A stretch of DNA of 64,000 bases, from positions 6,418,886 through 6,482,885 of the forward strand of contig CAJQUN010000015.1 of the NCBI GenBank assembly GCA_907163345.1, given 5' to 3'. Under the pieces are notes generated by a model. It made no database searches. It was given only the letters and a program-made list of their open reading frames with translations, and had not been told where the DNA came from. Below are positions 1 through 12,614 of the stretch, piece after piece. The first letter of the stretch is position 1. Each line of letters opens with the position of its first letter. The position numbers and the translations under genes were made by a program. This stretch comes from Haberlea rhodopensis. Taxonomy: Eukaryota; Streptophyta; Magnoliopsida; Lamiales; Gesneriaceae.

Positions 1-1115
1 CCCTGAAAAAAGATAAAACAAATCGTATGATACCAGAATTCACTGAGCGCAGTAACTAATAGAAGCTCTCACTTTCGCATGTACAAAATACCCACTCATT
101 GCATGTATATGAAGTCGCAAACAAATTCCAAAAAGTGACGTAAGAGCTTGGGAAAAACGTGCAAATTTAAATTTATATGCGTATTTGCTTCATTAAACAT
201 GATACCCTCAAGGTTGCCCTTAAATATACAAGCATAAAAATACAAAAAATGAAGTTACAAATTAACCATTTCTGTAATTGTATAGACGTGTGGAGTGATT
301 TATTTGCCAATAAATGATAAAAAGTCCAGAGCATGCTTATGATCGAACTCCTTGAATTTAGGATACTCGAGAGTCGAGATGTTTGAAAATAGGCATAACG
401 TCTCCTATAGTACCTCTTAAATGAGAGTATTTTTGACATTACAGACCAAAAAATTCTGAAAATTGTAGAGATGTTGTGAGTTATATAGGTAAAGCGTCTG
501 GTAGCGATACCACATCGGTAAATTACCATTAGCTTTTGCATTAAAGCTAATAACTTTTATTACAAAAAAAAAAAAAAAAAGCTAATAAATTGTAGTGATC
601 CATATAAAAGCATCATGCTGCTCAATCTCTAATAAGATTTACTTTCTTCGATGTTGAGTTGAATAATCCATCAAGCTAAGAAAAAAATTTCAAGCTTGAA
701 ACTAATTATCGCCGAGCTCAAACGATAAGTTTTCATGCTCCTTTTGATTAGTTATAACTTTTTGAACCTTTACGCATACGCTTTCATATAAACGCACCAT
801 ACACAAAAAAAATTGAAAACAGTAAAGAAATCAGATTAGAAATAACAAATCACCTAAAATAAAAACTTACCTCATGCTTTGCATAATTAAAACAAAATCA
901 TGATCAAGCATGACATATAATTGAACAAATGAACATTAAATCATACAGACAAAACGATTTCATATTTCCTTCATCAGCAGCAGAGCAACATTACCTTTGT
1001 TAAAGGTTGAACTCCGACTTAGATCTCACGTTTCGAATTCCTAATGCAACACAAAAAAAAAAAATTGTTTCCCGAAATTCCTTTCGGAAAAGCACCTTTT
1101 CCTCTCCTAAACTAT
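1..1115. other. AT-rich non-coding stretch
   Basis: No reading frame here looks like a protein. The stretch holds poly(A/T) tracts (for example about 566-581). If the minus-strand first exon at 1,145-1,232 is real, this would be its first intron, but I could not identify a downstream exon. Confidence 0.4.
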
Positions 1116-1144
1116 TCAGAGGCGACAAATCCAAGCCAGCATAC

Positions 1145-1427
1145 CTGCGCAAACAGCAGCAGTCAACACGGAATTGAACCCGTCCTCTTTCAAACTCTTA
1201 ACAGAATACAGGAAAAAAAACAAATCAAGCATTGAAATGGAAGATTTTCGAGACGAACTTGCAACACGAACGGTTCGAATCTTCGTCCAATGATTTCCAA
1301 ACAATCTGTTCCGAAAATCACGGGATTCAAGCTCGAACGAAGATGTAAATTTGTAATTGTGTTATACGTGAGAGGGGGAAAGTTATCATGGAGACGAAGA
1401 ATCCGTGAAACAAAAAGTATTTATATG
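1145..1427 (-). promoter_or_regulatory. Possible promoter and first exon of a minus-strand gene
   Basis: On the minus strand a good TATA box (CATATAAATAC, 1,417-1,427) is followed by a purine/pyrimidine-mixed 5' leader and an ATG at 1,232. This opens a short exon of about 29 codons ending in a consensus donor, GCGCAG|GTATGC, at 1,145/1,144. The encoded piece is hydrophobic at its N terminus (LDLFFFLYSV), like a signal anchor. The rest of the gene would lie to the left of 1,145 and probably beyond the window. I do not recognise the protein. The TATA box, ATG and donor are seen; that they form one gene is inference. Confidence 0.3.
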
Positions 1428-1433
1428 CGTTAT

Positions 1434-2689
1434 TAATGGGAATCTAAAAAAAAAAAGAAAGAAAAGTAAAAGTTCAAAAATAAAAAAGTAAACATAAAAT
1501 AGAGGACACGTGGCAATTATATGACCGTTTATTAAAGAGATCGATGTCCTAAACCTGTTGTTGGCCGTTTATTTCGTTTTGGGTCAAAGCAGGAGGGGGG
1601 AGTCATTTTATTTGATGCTTACTAAGTTTCTGTTATCCGGGTACATCATACCATATATTGAAAATATTTTAAATGGAATATTTTTAATGCATGTTGGATA
1701 GACCCCTAAGAGCAGTGCCCTTGGGTCATTTTCAATTTTTAATTTGGAGGGGTGTTTCTCAAATCTGGAAATTATGTATGGTGGAAAATGAGATAATTGA
1801 TAAATTTAAAATATTTAGTCTTTTTTTAAAATTTGGGAAATTTTTTTTGGCTTATATATATAAATTTCGATTTGGTTGTATTTTGATTAGTTTGATTATT
1901 CGATTTGAATAATGAAATTTCAAAGAGTACCGTGAATTCATGCATAGGATTTTGCACCATTTATTCTGATTCCTCAACCTTTTATATTTGTTTTGTTTTT
2001 TCATTATTTAAATATATAAAATTTACAAAAGGGTCGGTCGAGAAGTTGGACAGAAACAATGAATCACACAAGAACTTGATCGAGAGTCCCTCAATGCCAA
2101 GGTTGGTCCCCTCAAACCATAAATGCTAAGAATAGATCGAAATATGTAGCTGCCTTCCAAAGTAAGAGAAAGAACAAAGAAGAATAACCGGGAGGCATAA
2201 ATGGATATAATACCGGTTTTATGCTTGAAAAATATGAAATTTATAAATTTTAATTGGAGACTTGGATTTTGCATTTGAGTTTTTGTCAATGTTCGTTTCT
2301 TCCATTTGAATTTCGAAGACTTAAAAAAAAGTTAGAAGCTTTTTAAGATTCATTCATCGTAAAAAGCAATACCGATCGTGTCCAACATAACTTTGACCAT
2401 CTATTCACTTAACTCTAGCAAATCATAAAATTATTCTATTTAAAATTTATATAGATATATATATATATTCGAAATATAAATTCCGTTGTGGCTGGAAACT
2501 GATTCCTTAGTGGTTATTTTCAAGGAAGGCTGTATGAGAACTTTGACATATTCTTACTTTTATGCGTAACTATCTCATTCATCTTTCTCATGTGCCAAGG
2601 GAGGGAAATTCAGTCGTGGATGAATTTGCTGACATTGTAATATAGAATGGAGGCTTTCTAATCGTGCACAAGGATATAGTAGACAGTAA
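1434..2689. other. AT-rich intergenic DNA
   Basis: No supportable gene. There are short AT dinucleotide runs (about 2,450-2,470) and unremarkable short ORFs in all frames. Confidence 0.5.
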
Positions 2690-3155
2690 CATTATAGGAT
2701 TATGCCAACTTGATAGAATTGTTTTGCGGGTTTTTGGCATATTACCCCATATGATTTCACAAATATGTGGATTACCCCTATTAGGTTTTAAAATAGACAT
2801 TTTGCTCATTTGTGATTTACAAAATAGGCAGTTCACCACCGATGGTTTGAAAATAGGCATTTTATACCCCCTATGATTTGTGAAAATATGCATTTTATCT
2901 TCACGTATTTACAAAATAGGCAGTTTACCTTATCTGTGTAGGGTGCACTTAACACCTATTCACAAACTATAATGGGGTAAAATGCCTATTTTCAAAAATC
3001 ACGGGGGTAAAACGTTTATTTTCAAATCACATGGGATAAACTACCTATTTTGTAAACCAAGAGGGTGTAAAATGCATATTTTCAAATCACATGGGTAATT
3101 TGCCTATTTGACAAATCACAATAGGACTATTTGCCACTATGTCATTGTTTTGCCT
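2690..3155. repeat. Foldback/MITE-like element built of short repeats
   Basis: The left half carries repeated units such as ACAAAATAGGCAGTT and GAAAATAGGCATTTTA. From about 2,955 on, the right half carries their reverse complements (AAAATGCCTATTTTC, AACTACCTATTTTGTAA). The two halves therefore fold back on a centre near 2,945, and each is itself made of about 35-bp degenerate units containing CACATGGGNTAAA-type blocks. There is no coding capacity. This is the usual look of a non-autonomous inverted-repeat element. No clear target duplication was found and the exact ends are uncertain. Confidence 0.55.
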
Positions 3156-3665
3156 TATCTAAGGTTCACAAAAAAAATTCATGTAATGTATAATCTATAT
3201 CTCATGTCTTGCTTATTTCTGATTTTAATAAACAGATAGAATTCCGCCCAACACCGTTGCAACATTGGCGGCTTTCATTTAAAAAAAAAAAGCTCATTAC
3301 AATTTGTAGATAACATATGTTTGTTTTGTTTTATTTTTTTAATTTAAAAAATTATTAACAACGATTCATTCATTTTTCCAACCAATCTTGAGTAATAAGA
3401 AAAGAATCAATTAGAAAACAAGCTAGTCATGTGATTCGATAGCAAGCAAATCCCCAATTGTTCTTATCATTTGATTTTTCAGGTGTCGTATACTAATTGA
3501 TAAGTAAAACTGCGATCGTTACGCATGTAATATACAAAATTATATTTTATAATATATAACTTTATAAATAATTTGAATTGACAAATATTTATGGTCCACC
3601 TCCATAATGATGTAGCACATAGAATGTGGTAACCGGTAACCTTGCATGCGGCCTTTTTTATAATA
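3156..3665. other. AT-rich intergenic DNA
   Basis: No gene seen. There is a short poly(A) run at about 3,280-3,292 and otherwise low-complexity AT-rich sequence leading up to the inverted arm that begins near 3,666. Confidence 0.5.
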
Positions 3666-4415
3666 TAAGTGTTATTGTCAAAGCAATAATTATTGTTACC
3701 GAAGCAAATTTGTAAAAATCTCAATTTTACCCTTCTTGCAAAGTAATTATTTCATATCCCCTAGAATATTTTATATTATTTACCTCAGTTTGTCTTTATA
3801 TTTTTAACTAATTTTACTCTTCATTTCATTATTTCCAATAAACATATTTAATTAATCGATATTTTAAAAAATATTAAAACCGAATTTATTAAATAACAGA
3901 ACTTAATTAAATGCATCAAATACTTGACCAATCAATTTATAATAAAATAACTCTTCGTTTTACTCCCAATTTTAACCCTGTTAAATTCTATTCCATGTTA
4001 CTTATAATCCATTTTATGAATAAATTATAGATCAAATGGACTGTGAGTAAATTGTAGTGTAAATAATATTCGTCAAACAAAATTTTTGGGAAAATTACAT
4101 GGAAGTCCACTTTGGTGACACAAAATCTACTTTAGTCTTGAGAAAAAATCTTAGTGCATAAAAAGCCAAATTGGAAACAATTTTGTTGAAATAAGTCCAC
4201 TTTTCAAATTTTCAAATCAATTGGGTGTTTAATGGTGACTCTTTTACCCCTCAATTGTTTGATATATTGCATTCTATCCTTTAGGCTTTTGTTTAAATTA
4301 CAAAGAAGTCTATATATAATATTTAATTATCTTTTATATCCTTATATTTATAAAAAGCAACATTTAACATCGTCTTTTTACAAGTCCCCGTTTTTTTGCG
4401 ATCCTTGGCACAAAA

Positions 4416-4427
4416 TTGTATCAGAGC
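4416..4427 (+). promoter_or_regulatory. Primer-binding site of pararetrovirus copy 1 (initiator-Met tRNA)
   Basis: TTGTATCAGAGC differs by one base from the TGGTATCAGAGC used by plant pararetroviruses to prime minus-strand DNA synthesis on tRNA-Met. The matching site in copy 2 (59,125-59,136) is perfect, and the sequences downstream of both sites are homologous. Confidence 0.8.
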
Positions 4428-4508
4428 CTAGGTTCATTCTGGAAATATTATGATAATATCTTGAATATTAATTTGTAACATATACGGAGGAGGCGATTCA
4501 AGAAAATT

Positions 4509-4658
4509 ATGGACCCGAACATATGTTCGAAGTGTCATTCTTACAGGTGGTATTTCCAGAAATTGGAAAAACTAAATCAAAGCATATGGCAGAAGCTCAA
4601 CGCTTCAACCATAAGTGGAAACAATTACGATGAACAGGTTTATGCACACCAGGCATAA
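4509..4658 (+). pseudogene. Short Cys-containing ORF after the viral primer-binding site
   Basis: This 49-codon ORF begins at the first ATG after the primer-binding site and has an early C-x2-C pair (CSKC) and a YRWYFQKLEKL segment. The corresponding segment after the primer-binding site of copy 2 is recognisably homologous (a stretch with YRWYFQKLE) but broken by stops. It is probably the N-terminal end of the first viral ORF, cut short by mutation, rather than an independent protein. I cannot name a function. Confidence 0.4.
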
Positions 4659-4741
4659 ATCTAAGAGGCTTCATCAAGTGAACCTTAAACTCCAGTTCCA
4701 GCTAGCCGAACTTCAGGACGATCATCCTGAACACGAGGACG

Positions 4742-5320
4742 TTGTACCAGACCCCAATGATCCAACAGGGTCCGGACAGGATTATTAAGATGGGTGAGCC
4801 AACCTTTCGAGAAATCGAGCCAGATTCTTCTAAGATATCCCAAGATCTTAGAGAAATCCAGAAGACAGTGCAGCGCTATGGATATCTTCAATACCATGTC
4901 CCTGCACAAATCCATCAGATTCAGAGTCAGATGGAGATTATGATTAAACATCAGAAGGAGATTCTTGAAAACCTTCAAGATGTTCAATCCCGAGTGAAGG
5001 AATTAGAGTCAAGGCCAAGTCCGATAGGAAGAAGGAACGGATGATGGTTGCCACCATCTTACGGGACAGAACCCCTTCTACACCAAAAGGGGAAAGCAGA
5101 GGAGGTCCGGAGGCCTTTGACGGAGACTGAAAAAGTGATTGCAGTCCTACGAGGAGAACCATTACATCCCACAAAGTAATGGAAAGAATCAACCATGGAA
5201 TATCTGTGAGATCTTGTTGATTCATTTGCGGGATTAAATCTCGTAGAAATCAAGACAGGAGAACTTGTACAAAGACCTCCACCACAAGAGAGCTTCGGTC
5301 ACACAATCCACCCGAAGGAG
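4742..5320 (+). pseudogene. Viral coiled-coil region (first ORF, broken)
   Basis: The open stretch 4,742-5,044 encodes about 100 residues with heptad-like spacing (for example HQIQSQMEIM and VQSRVKELES), predicted to form a coiled coil. Caulimovirids usually encode such a virion-associated or N-terminal coiled coil near the coat protein. The same region is present in copy 2 (59,525-59,761). From 5,045 to 5,320 the reading continues only with frame changes and stops, and it should once have led into the coat protein. The region is non-functional now. The coiled-coil reading comes from the residue pattern, not a computed prediction. Confidence 0.55.
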
Positions 5321-5328
5321 ATCAAAGT

Positions 5329-6597
5329 ATGCCACATAGGGACGATTTCACCTCAGCAACTTTGTATCCCCCCGTTGGAACAAGGAACCGTTCCCCAAGG
5401 CCAGATATTCATCAGACGCCCTACGGGAAATCGCAGCTAGATCCAATCCATCCATATGGACTTATGCTCAACATGGATATTTTGGATTTCAAAAACAGAG
5501 AAGTTCTTATTGATGAATGGGCTTCAACAATGAGAATAGCAGCAGGAACACTTGACTTAAGCAAAGAAGGATTTATTTTACTTCTAAAAATGAGTCTGGA
5601 AGGATCAGTCAAGATTGCCTGGGATATGGGAGACCCAGAAACCAATGAAGAAATTTTAGACGGAGAGTCCCTGAAAGAAATCGTGGACAAGATGGCAAAA
5701 TTCTTCAAAATCGGTTTCATTGGAGTTAGCTACTTCGAAGGAATGGAGGAAGAGAAGGCTAAGAAATATATACAAGCTCTTATTAGCCTGGAACTACATG
5801 ACATCTGCTATGTAGACGAATACATCAAACTCTTTACAGAGTATCGATGGAAGTCGAAGATAGCGGAAAAGGATGCAGCAGAGCTGTTCTTTGCCAAAAT
5901 TCCGAGCCCATGGAGAGAAATGCTTATCCAGGAGTATACACTGCATCCAATCGAGACGGTGTCCAGAAGAATGTCATTTCTTAAAGTGAAGCTGGCGGAG
6001 TGGTGCTACCAAGCAAAGCTCCAAAAGAATTTCAAGAAGCTCAGAGGAATCAACAAAATGGCTCATCTTTGTTGTACGGGAAATGATATCCCTACAATCA
6101 TTGGGAACTACCCACAAAGGCGAAAAATGAAGAAGCACATAAGTCATCCTTATGCCCGAAGAGGTAGTTAACAAAGAAATAGGTCTTCATGGAGACCTAG
6201 AAGGGTCTGGTCAAAACAGAAAGCCCGAAGCTACAGATCGGGGCAAAGATCAGGACCAACAAGAAGTAGAATCTCGTCGACAGGTTCTAATCAAGCCAGT
6301 TCTAGCAGAACACCATCAAAGAAAACTTTCAGACGCACACCTACTCGTGCAAATGAGAGTTTTAGAGATTGTAATTGCTGGACATGCGGAGCAAGAGGAC
6401 ATATCTCTACAGATTGTCCAGAAAACCAAAGTCGTGGAGTAAGACAGTTCGAGCATACCAAGGAATTTGAAGATGCTGTCTATTTCCAAGAATTGGTGCA
6501 GGTGTATCAATTTGAGGATATTCCCTCAGATGAAAGCATCTACGAAGAAGAGATCTATTCTGAGGATGGAGGTGAATCTAGCTCAGAATCAGAGTGA
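5329..6597 (+). pseudogene. Viral coat protein with CCHC zinc knuckle (nonsense-broken)
   Basis: A single frame runs from the ATG at 5,329 to a TGA at 6,595-6,597 (about 422 codons), interrupted once by TAA at 6,169-6,171. Before the stop lies the helical coat domain. After it come an Arg/Ser-rich stretch, a zinc knuckle (CWTCGARGHISTDC, 6,376-6,417) and an acidic tail (SEDGGESSSESE). This succession of core, basic region, CCHC and acidic end is typical of Caulimoviridae coat proteins, which package the genome and bind RNA. A likely further frameshift lies near 5,440, because similar sequence upstream continues in a different frame. Most of the domain is missing from copy 2. Confidence 0.75.
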
Positions 6598-7817
6598 ATG
6601 AGAGTTTCTTCAGCACGTGATTAGAGAAGAGCCGTCGGGGTTCTTCTCGCATACTACTGTTTCTCATAAAACCCTTATAAGGATCATGAAAGAAGAACCA
6701 AAGCTTCAGATGTATGATGGATTTACAATTGGAGCAATGGAAAAAGCCATGGATATGATTGGTCTTCGTAGCAGGAAGCATCAGATTATCCATAGGGTGA
6801 CAACATGTGAATTTGCGATCCCGATGGAATTCACGGAAAACCAAATTGAGATGTAGTTAATCCCCTACAGAGAAATCCAGGAGACTAAGAACAAGGTCAA
6901 AAGAGAGGTTGCTAATACACTCTCATGGATTCATATCGGAGCCATAAGAGTTATCATCAAAGCAACATTCAAGGAAGGAATTGATTCGCCCCTCAACTTG
7001 GCAATCTTTGACAAGAGAATCCCAAATCTCAAAGATTCTTGTTTGGGAGTAGTGGCAGGAAATCTGTATGCAGGAAAGATGGCCTTCAACATCTATCCGA
7101 GGATTGCATACAATTTAGGAGATCGAGACTTCAACAAAGTTCTCACTCTTCCTCAAGATTTTAAAAGAGAAGATTTGATGAAAGAAGGGAACATGCCTTA
7201 CTCGATCACCTACAAGGTGTCATACGCACTCTCGAATACTCATCATTCCGAGGTATTCTTGAGAAAGGAATTCATCGAAGTCCCCAGAATCTTCGAAGAC
7301 TTCGCCAAAGCAGTATTGTCGGACATCATTGATACTCCGACAATAGGAGAAATCGACATGAGGATACAAGATCAAACTGTTCTGAACAGAAGCAGGAGCC
7401 TCAGATCGAGCCAAGAAGGATGTCTTTCCAACAGGATAGGTTAATCAGCAACTATCCAGGGGAAAAACAGAAGGTAGCCTCAAGCAGAATTCAGAAAGTT
7501 CCTGATGTATTCCAAACAATAGGAAAACTGAAATGCCCAGAAGGCTGGAGAGAAGTGCAGATAACTCTTTTGACATCACCGAGAAGAACAATATCTTCCC
7601 CTGCGATGTCCTATATTATTTGCAACAACCTACAGTTGGCAAATTTCAAAGAAACCTTCAAATTGGTGACATTGACCTCACAATTGAAGGAATTGCCGGA
7701 CGAATCCCCGAACAGCTTATTCTAGGGATCGAATTTCTCGAGGAACATAAACCTTGGGAAAGATTACAAGATGGAATGGAATTCACGGTCGACGGAAAGA
7801 GATACCGAATTCGATGA
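6566..7817 (+). pseudogene. Viral movement protein, 30K superfamily-like (broken)
   Basis: The frame opens at ATG 6,566, overlapping the coat protein end by 32 nt. It has stops at 6,599-6,601 and 6,854-6,856, and the body is otherwise open from 6,602 to 7,444. It then changes frame and ends at TGA 7,815-7,817. The segment around 7,040-7,150 (GVVAGNLYAGKMAF followed by NLGDRDFNKV) has the appearance of the conserved core of 30K-type movement proteins, which carry virus between cells through plasmodesmata. The C-terminal piece contains PEQLILGIEFLEEH, also found in copy 2. The protein's position after the coat protein is what points to the cavemo/solendovirus arrangement. The 30K assignment is by pattern, without a profile search. 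Confidence 0.6.
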
Positions 7818-9280
7818 CCACCGGTCCATTCTCAATATACATCTCCGTTGGGATGTTATATGAGAAGTACCGGGCAGAATATGTTGCAGCCTACATTGAC
7901 TCAGGAGTTGGAATATGCACTGCCAGACGAGAAATCTTCCCCAAAGACGTTGGTGAGAAATTGCCAGCCATTGCCGGAACAGACTTTTCCAAAAAGATCC
8001 TTATTCTTAATGAAGGAGTCCGAGGAGCAGAAATCATTATCGGAGGAGCAAGCGGTACCCCATGGTACAAAGTCAAAACTCCACCTATATATTTCCATGA
8101 TACATGTGCTGATACGCTGTTAGGAAACAATTTCCTACAGACGTTCAAGACATTCACTCAAGTGAATGAAACGAGAAGACTTATTTTCACAACTCTGTGT
8201 GATCATAAGATTATGGTACAGCGATTATGGGAGGCGTTTCACAGATTCCCTATTCATTTTCGCAACAAGCGTGGTGATGAAGGCAAACTTCGACACCCAA
8301 AGATGAAAGATCATCGAAAATTTGGAGAGGCAATTCTTCAGTTCCGACAACAAGGTCCTAGTGAAAGGGATTCACAAACTTTTGACTGGGTTAATATCAT
8401 GTCTTTCAGAGAGCAGGATGAGGAAAGAGTAACTCCAGAAACCCGGTTGCTACTGAAAAATGCTTTAGAGAAGAAGTTCCATAACCTGAATCTACCCTCG
8501 AAGAGCGAATCACTCTAGAGGATGTAAAAAGGAAGATTCGTAGGAAATACAACGAGGATCCGCTGTCATGGTGGAACAAAAATGAGCTCAGAGCTAATTT
8601 GAAGGTGAAGACTGGAAAAGAGAATGAGTTTGTTTGGTACAGGCCGATCCCCATGAACCAGGAAGATCGGAAGGTTATGCAGACCATACTTAAGGAGCAT
8701 CTTTACCTTAAGTTAATCTCAGCAGGTATTTCTCCATACAACAGCCCAGGATTTCTGGTAAGGAATCATGGAGAAATTAAACGAGGAAAGCCGAGATTGG
8801 TGATCAACTATAAAGGGGTCAACGAAATCTTGGAGTTCGATGGATATTTTATCCCTAGCAGAGAACATTTGGTAAATAGCATCAAGAATGCCAAAGTGTT
8901 TTCTAAATTCGATTGCAAGTCTGGGTTCTACCAGATTAAAATGGAGGAAGCAAGCAGAAAGTTCACAGCATTCTCCACACCACAAGGACATTATATCTGG
9001 AATGTCATGCCAATGGGATTAGCAAATGCTCCCCAGATATATCAGAGGAAGATGGATAATCTTTTCAAGGATTACTTCAGCTTCATGTTCGTGTACATTG
9101 ACGACATCCTCATAGCGTCAAAAAACATGAAAGAACATTTTAAACATCTGGAAATCTTTTCAGACGTTTGTTACAAGGAATGATTGGTGCTTTCCGAAAA
9201 GAAAGCAGTGATTGCTACAAGACAGATCGAGTTCCTTGGAATCTAGATCGACGAATCTGGAATCATCGTGCAAAATCATA
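7814..9280 (+). pseudogene. Viral protease-reverse transcriptase (broken, cut by copia)
   Basis: The ATG at 7,814 overlaps the previous stop as ATGA, a compact viral arrangement. The first part is a retropepsin with active-site triad DSG (YIDSGVGICTA, about residue 32) and a LLGNNFL segment near its end. A frame change near 8,500 leads to the reverse transcriptase: KPRLVINYKGVNE, a FDCKSGFYQI segment and the catalytic YIDDIL (about 9,095). Two nonsense codons (9,181 and 9,244) precede the point where viral sequence stops at 9,280 against copia DNA. The RNase H part resumes at 21,843. By comparison with family architecture, a piece of the RT-RNase H connection is missing between the two flanks. 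Confidence 0.8.
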
Positions 9281-11457
9281 TTTCTCCCACTGGTTTTTCT
9301 AGAAATAAATTCTCTTTCAAGAAATACACCAGTCCGAGCAACAACTATTTTGTTCTCGGTGGGATAATAGAAATAGTATCCTTTCGTTTCCTTAGGATAC
9401 CCCACAAATAAACACTTATCAGATTTGGGTCCAAGTTTGTTAGTGGCGTGACGTCTAACGAAAGCCTCACAACCCCAAATCTTCATAAAAGACATACTAG
9501 GACGCTTCCCAGTCCATATCTCATATGGTGTCTTTTCCACTGATTTAGATGGAACACGGTTCAGTAAGAAAATCGCTGTTTCTAGAGCGTGTCCCCAAAA
9601 TGATATCGGAAGATCTGCATGACTCATCATTGATCTAACCATGTCTAACAAGGTTCGATTTCTCCTCTCGGATACACCATTCCATTGTGGAGTATACGGA
9701 GGAGTGAGTTGTGGGACTATCCCACACTCCTTTAGATAGTCATGAAACTCTTGACTTAAGTATTCACCTCCTCGATCTGATCGAAGGATTTTGATACTTT
9801 TGCCAAGTTGGTTTTGTACTTCATTCTTGAAATCTTTGAACTTTTCAAAGGTTTCATGTTTATGTTTCATTAGGTACACATACCCATATCTACTGAGGTC
9901 ATCAGTAAATGTAACGAAGTATTGAAAACCACCTCTAGCTTGTGTACTTATTGGTCCACATACATCACTATGTATTAGTCCCAATAAAACATTTGCCCTT
10001 TCAACATGTCCCTTGAAAGGGGCTTTAGTCATCTTGCCCATTAAACAAGATTCGCATGTTTCATATGATTCAAAATCAAATGAATCTAATACTCCATCCT
10101 TATGAAGTTTAGATATGCGGTTCTCGTTTATGTGGCCCAAGCGACAGTGCCAGAGATAAGTCGGATTACAATCATTATTTTTAATCCTTTTAGTATTTAT
10201 GTTATAGATAGGTATATCAAGATTTAATACATAAAGACCATTCACCATTTGTGCATCAGCATAAAACATATCATTTAAATAAATAGAACAACAATTGTCC
10301 TTTATTATAAATGAAAAACCATACTTGTCCAAACAAGAAATAGATATAATGTTTTTAGTAATTGAAGGCACAAAATAACAGTCTTTTAAAATCAACGATA
10401 AACCAGAAGGTAAAGCTAAATGATAATCTCCTATAGCTAATGCAGCAACTCTTGCTCCATTTCCAACTCGGAGATCAACTTCACCTTTTGCCAATGCCCT
10501 ACTCCTTTTGAGATCCTGCACATTTACACAAATGTGAGATCCACATCCAGTATCTAATACCCAAGATGAAGAAGTAGATAAATTGACTTCTATAACAAAA
10601 ATACCTGAAGCGGAAGTCACACTTCCTTTCTTTAGATCCTCCAGATATACTTTGCAGTTTCTTTTCCAATGGCCGGTCTCACCGCAATGGAAACAGTTCC
10701 CTTCCTTTGCTATCCCTCCCTTTGGCTTTAGTGCAGAAGACTTTGGCTTAGATTTAGCAAAGACTTTCTTTGCTTTCTTGTTGCCTTTAGCTTTGGCCCT
10801 TCCTTTGCCCTTATTCACAATAAGAACATTTGTGGCCTTAGTCTTCTTTGTATTTGCTTCATATGTTCTCAACATACCAAGCAATTGTGGTAGAGTCTTT
10901 TCCATGTCAGTCATATTGTAATTTACTACAAATTGACTGAAGCTCTCCGGCAACGATTGCAAGATTACATCGGTGGCCAACTCTTGGTCCAATGGAAAAC
11001 CTAGCTTGTCCAGATTCTCAATGTACCCAATCATCTTGAGCACATGAGTTCCAACTAAACTTCCTTCTACCATCCTGCACTGGAATAACGCTTTAGAGAC
11101 GTAGTACCTCTCTTGTCTAGCTTGCTGTTGGTACAACTGCTTTAAGTGTTCGATCATATCGAACGCCTCCATTTCCTCATGTTGCTTCTGAAGCTCAGAG
11201 TTCATAGTGGCAAGCATGAGGCACCCAACATCAAGTGCGTCACTCTGATGCTTCTTGTAAGCATCTTTTTCAGCTCTTGTAGCTGTTAGGGGAGGTTCCT
11301 CAGCGAGCAAGGGTTCCTCTAGAACATATTGTTTCTTTTCTTGTTTGAGGACTATCCTCAAGTTCCTATGCCAGTCTAGGAAATTTGTCCCATTTAATTT
11401 GTCCTTCTCAAGGACCGATCGCAGTGATAAAGTGCTAGTAACGTTTGTAGTTGCCAT
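9281..11457 (-). pseudogene. Copia A gag-protease-integrase, C-terminally truncated
   Basis: The protein starts MATTNVTSTLSLRS and follows a normal Ty1/copia order: gag (UBN2-type), CCHC knuckle (CFHCGETGHWKRNC, about residues 253-266), protease DTG (WVLDTGCG, about 297), GAG-pre-integrase with HRLGH-like and CESCLMGK segments, and the integrase core with its catalytic Asp (HSDVCGP, about 496) and DRGGEYLS (about 562). It ends before reverse transcriptase because the element is cut. Compared with copy B it keeps Trp in the LDWHRNLRI segment, where B has Gly. It cannot support transposition alone, but its gag part is intact. Confidence 0.85.
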
Positions 11458-12614
11458 GGATATCTACAATATAAATATGCAAAATAAGTTTATGATTTAA
11501 ATCATTTAACATGGTCTTATATTAAATGATACTCCCACTATTTTGTTTGAAAAATATCAACCCTCGAAACCTTTAGTGGGCCAAGATCCATATTTCACTT
11601 AATCTTGAGTTAGCTTTGGCTAATCGCCCAAGACTCGGTTATTTAGGTAGACAACACTTTGTCAATTACATCACATATAATTCTTGGATAGTTGGACGAA
11701 CAACACTTTGTTCAATTCATCAAATGAATTATAATCCAACCCATGCCTCTAGGTTCCCAATCCTATTGAGATAACCTAGTTAAGTCGTACCCAATTAAAG
11801 TATGACGGATATCACTTTTATCCTTTCGCGCCTTACTAAGATTGCCACGGTGCTTTGCTTTGGCAAACCCACACATGTACAATCGAAGTTATTGACGAGT
11901 ACTTTTATTTGGAAGGCATCTAAAACTTAATATTTTAGAGGGATTTATTGATCTCATGATTAATTTGATAATTTAAAATATGTCCACTACATATAGTTGT
12001 ATACATATCTACATATATGTGTAATACTATTATCAAACTAAAACATAAGATAAATCATGCATCAACATACATAATTAAAACGTGACATGGTTATAGCCCC
12101 TACTAATGAGTTTCTCAAGCCAATGAGAAACTCCTATGAGTCAACCTAAGGTAACTTCATAAGCACCTTCCTTTGGCTCCAATTTGTGAATGGCCTCCTC
12201 ATCCCGGCACGATGCTCCATCTTCATTGATCACCATCAATAAAATAAACTACACTATTTTACAAGATATAGAATTCCTCGATTCACATTCGAGGGGAACA
12301 TAGGGGAGGGATAACATTTAGAATGAAATAGAGAAAGGCACGACACGCAGGTCGTATTATAAATTACAATCATTCACAAATCCTATCTAATAGGTCAAAG
12401 GGCTATAACCACGCACCATGCTCAAACAACACATAAAGCATGCATTAACATTTAATTAATTAAATTCTAAACAATTTAAATTTAATTCTAATTAAAACTG
12501 TAAAATAATTTTTGAAAAATTATCGTACGCTCGGGACATCACATGCCACGAACTAAAGCGACTAAAACACGAACCACCATGATTCGAACCAAAACCCACG
12601 GCTGGACCAATAGT

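Noticed and set aside
1044..1235. Plus-strand 63-codon ORF at 1,044-1,235
   Set aside because: It opens in a poly(A) run and runs antisense to the better-supported minus-strand TATA/ATG/donor series.
1030..1300. tRNA-gene-like strings such as GGTTCGAATC near 1,270
   Set aside because: A single B-box-like string without an A box at a proper distance or a cloverleaf.
10583..10921. Plus-strand ORFs at 10,583-10,921, 17,763-18,101, 16,022-16,249 and 16,283-16,591
   Set aside because: They are antisense shadows of the copia gag-pol frame.
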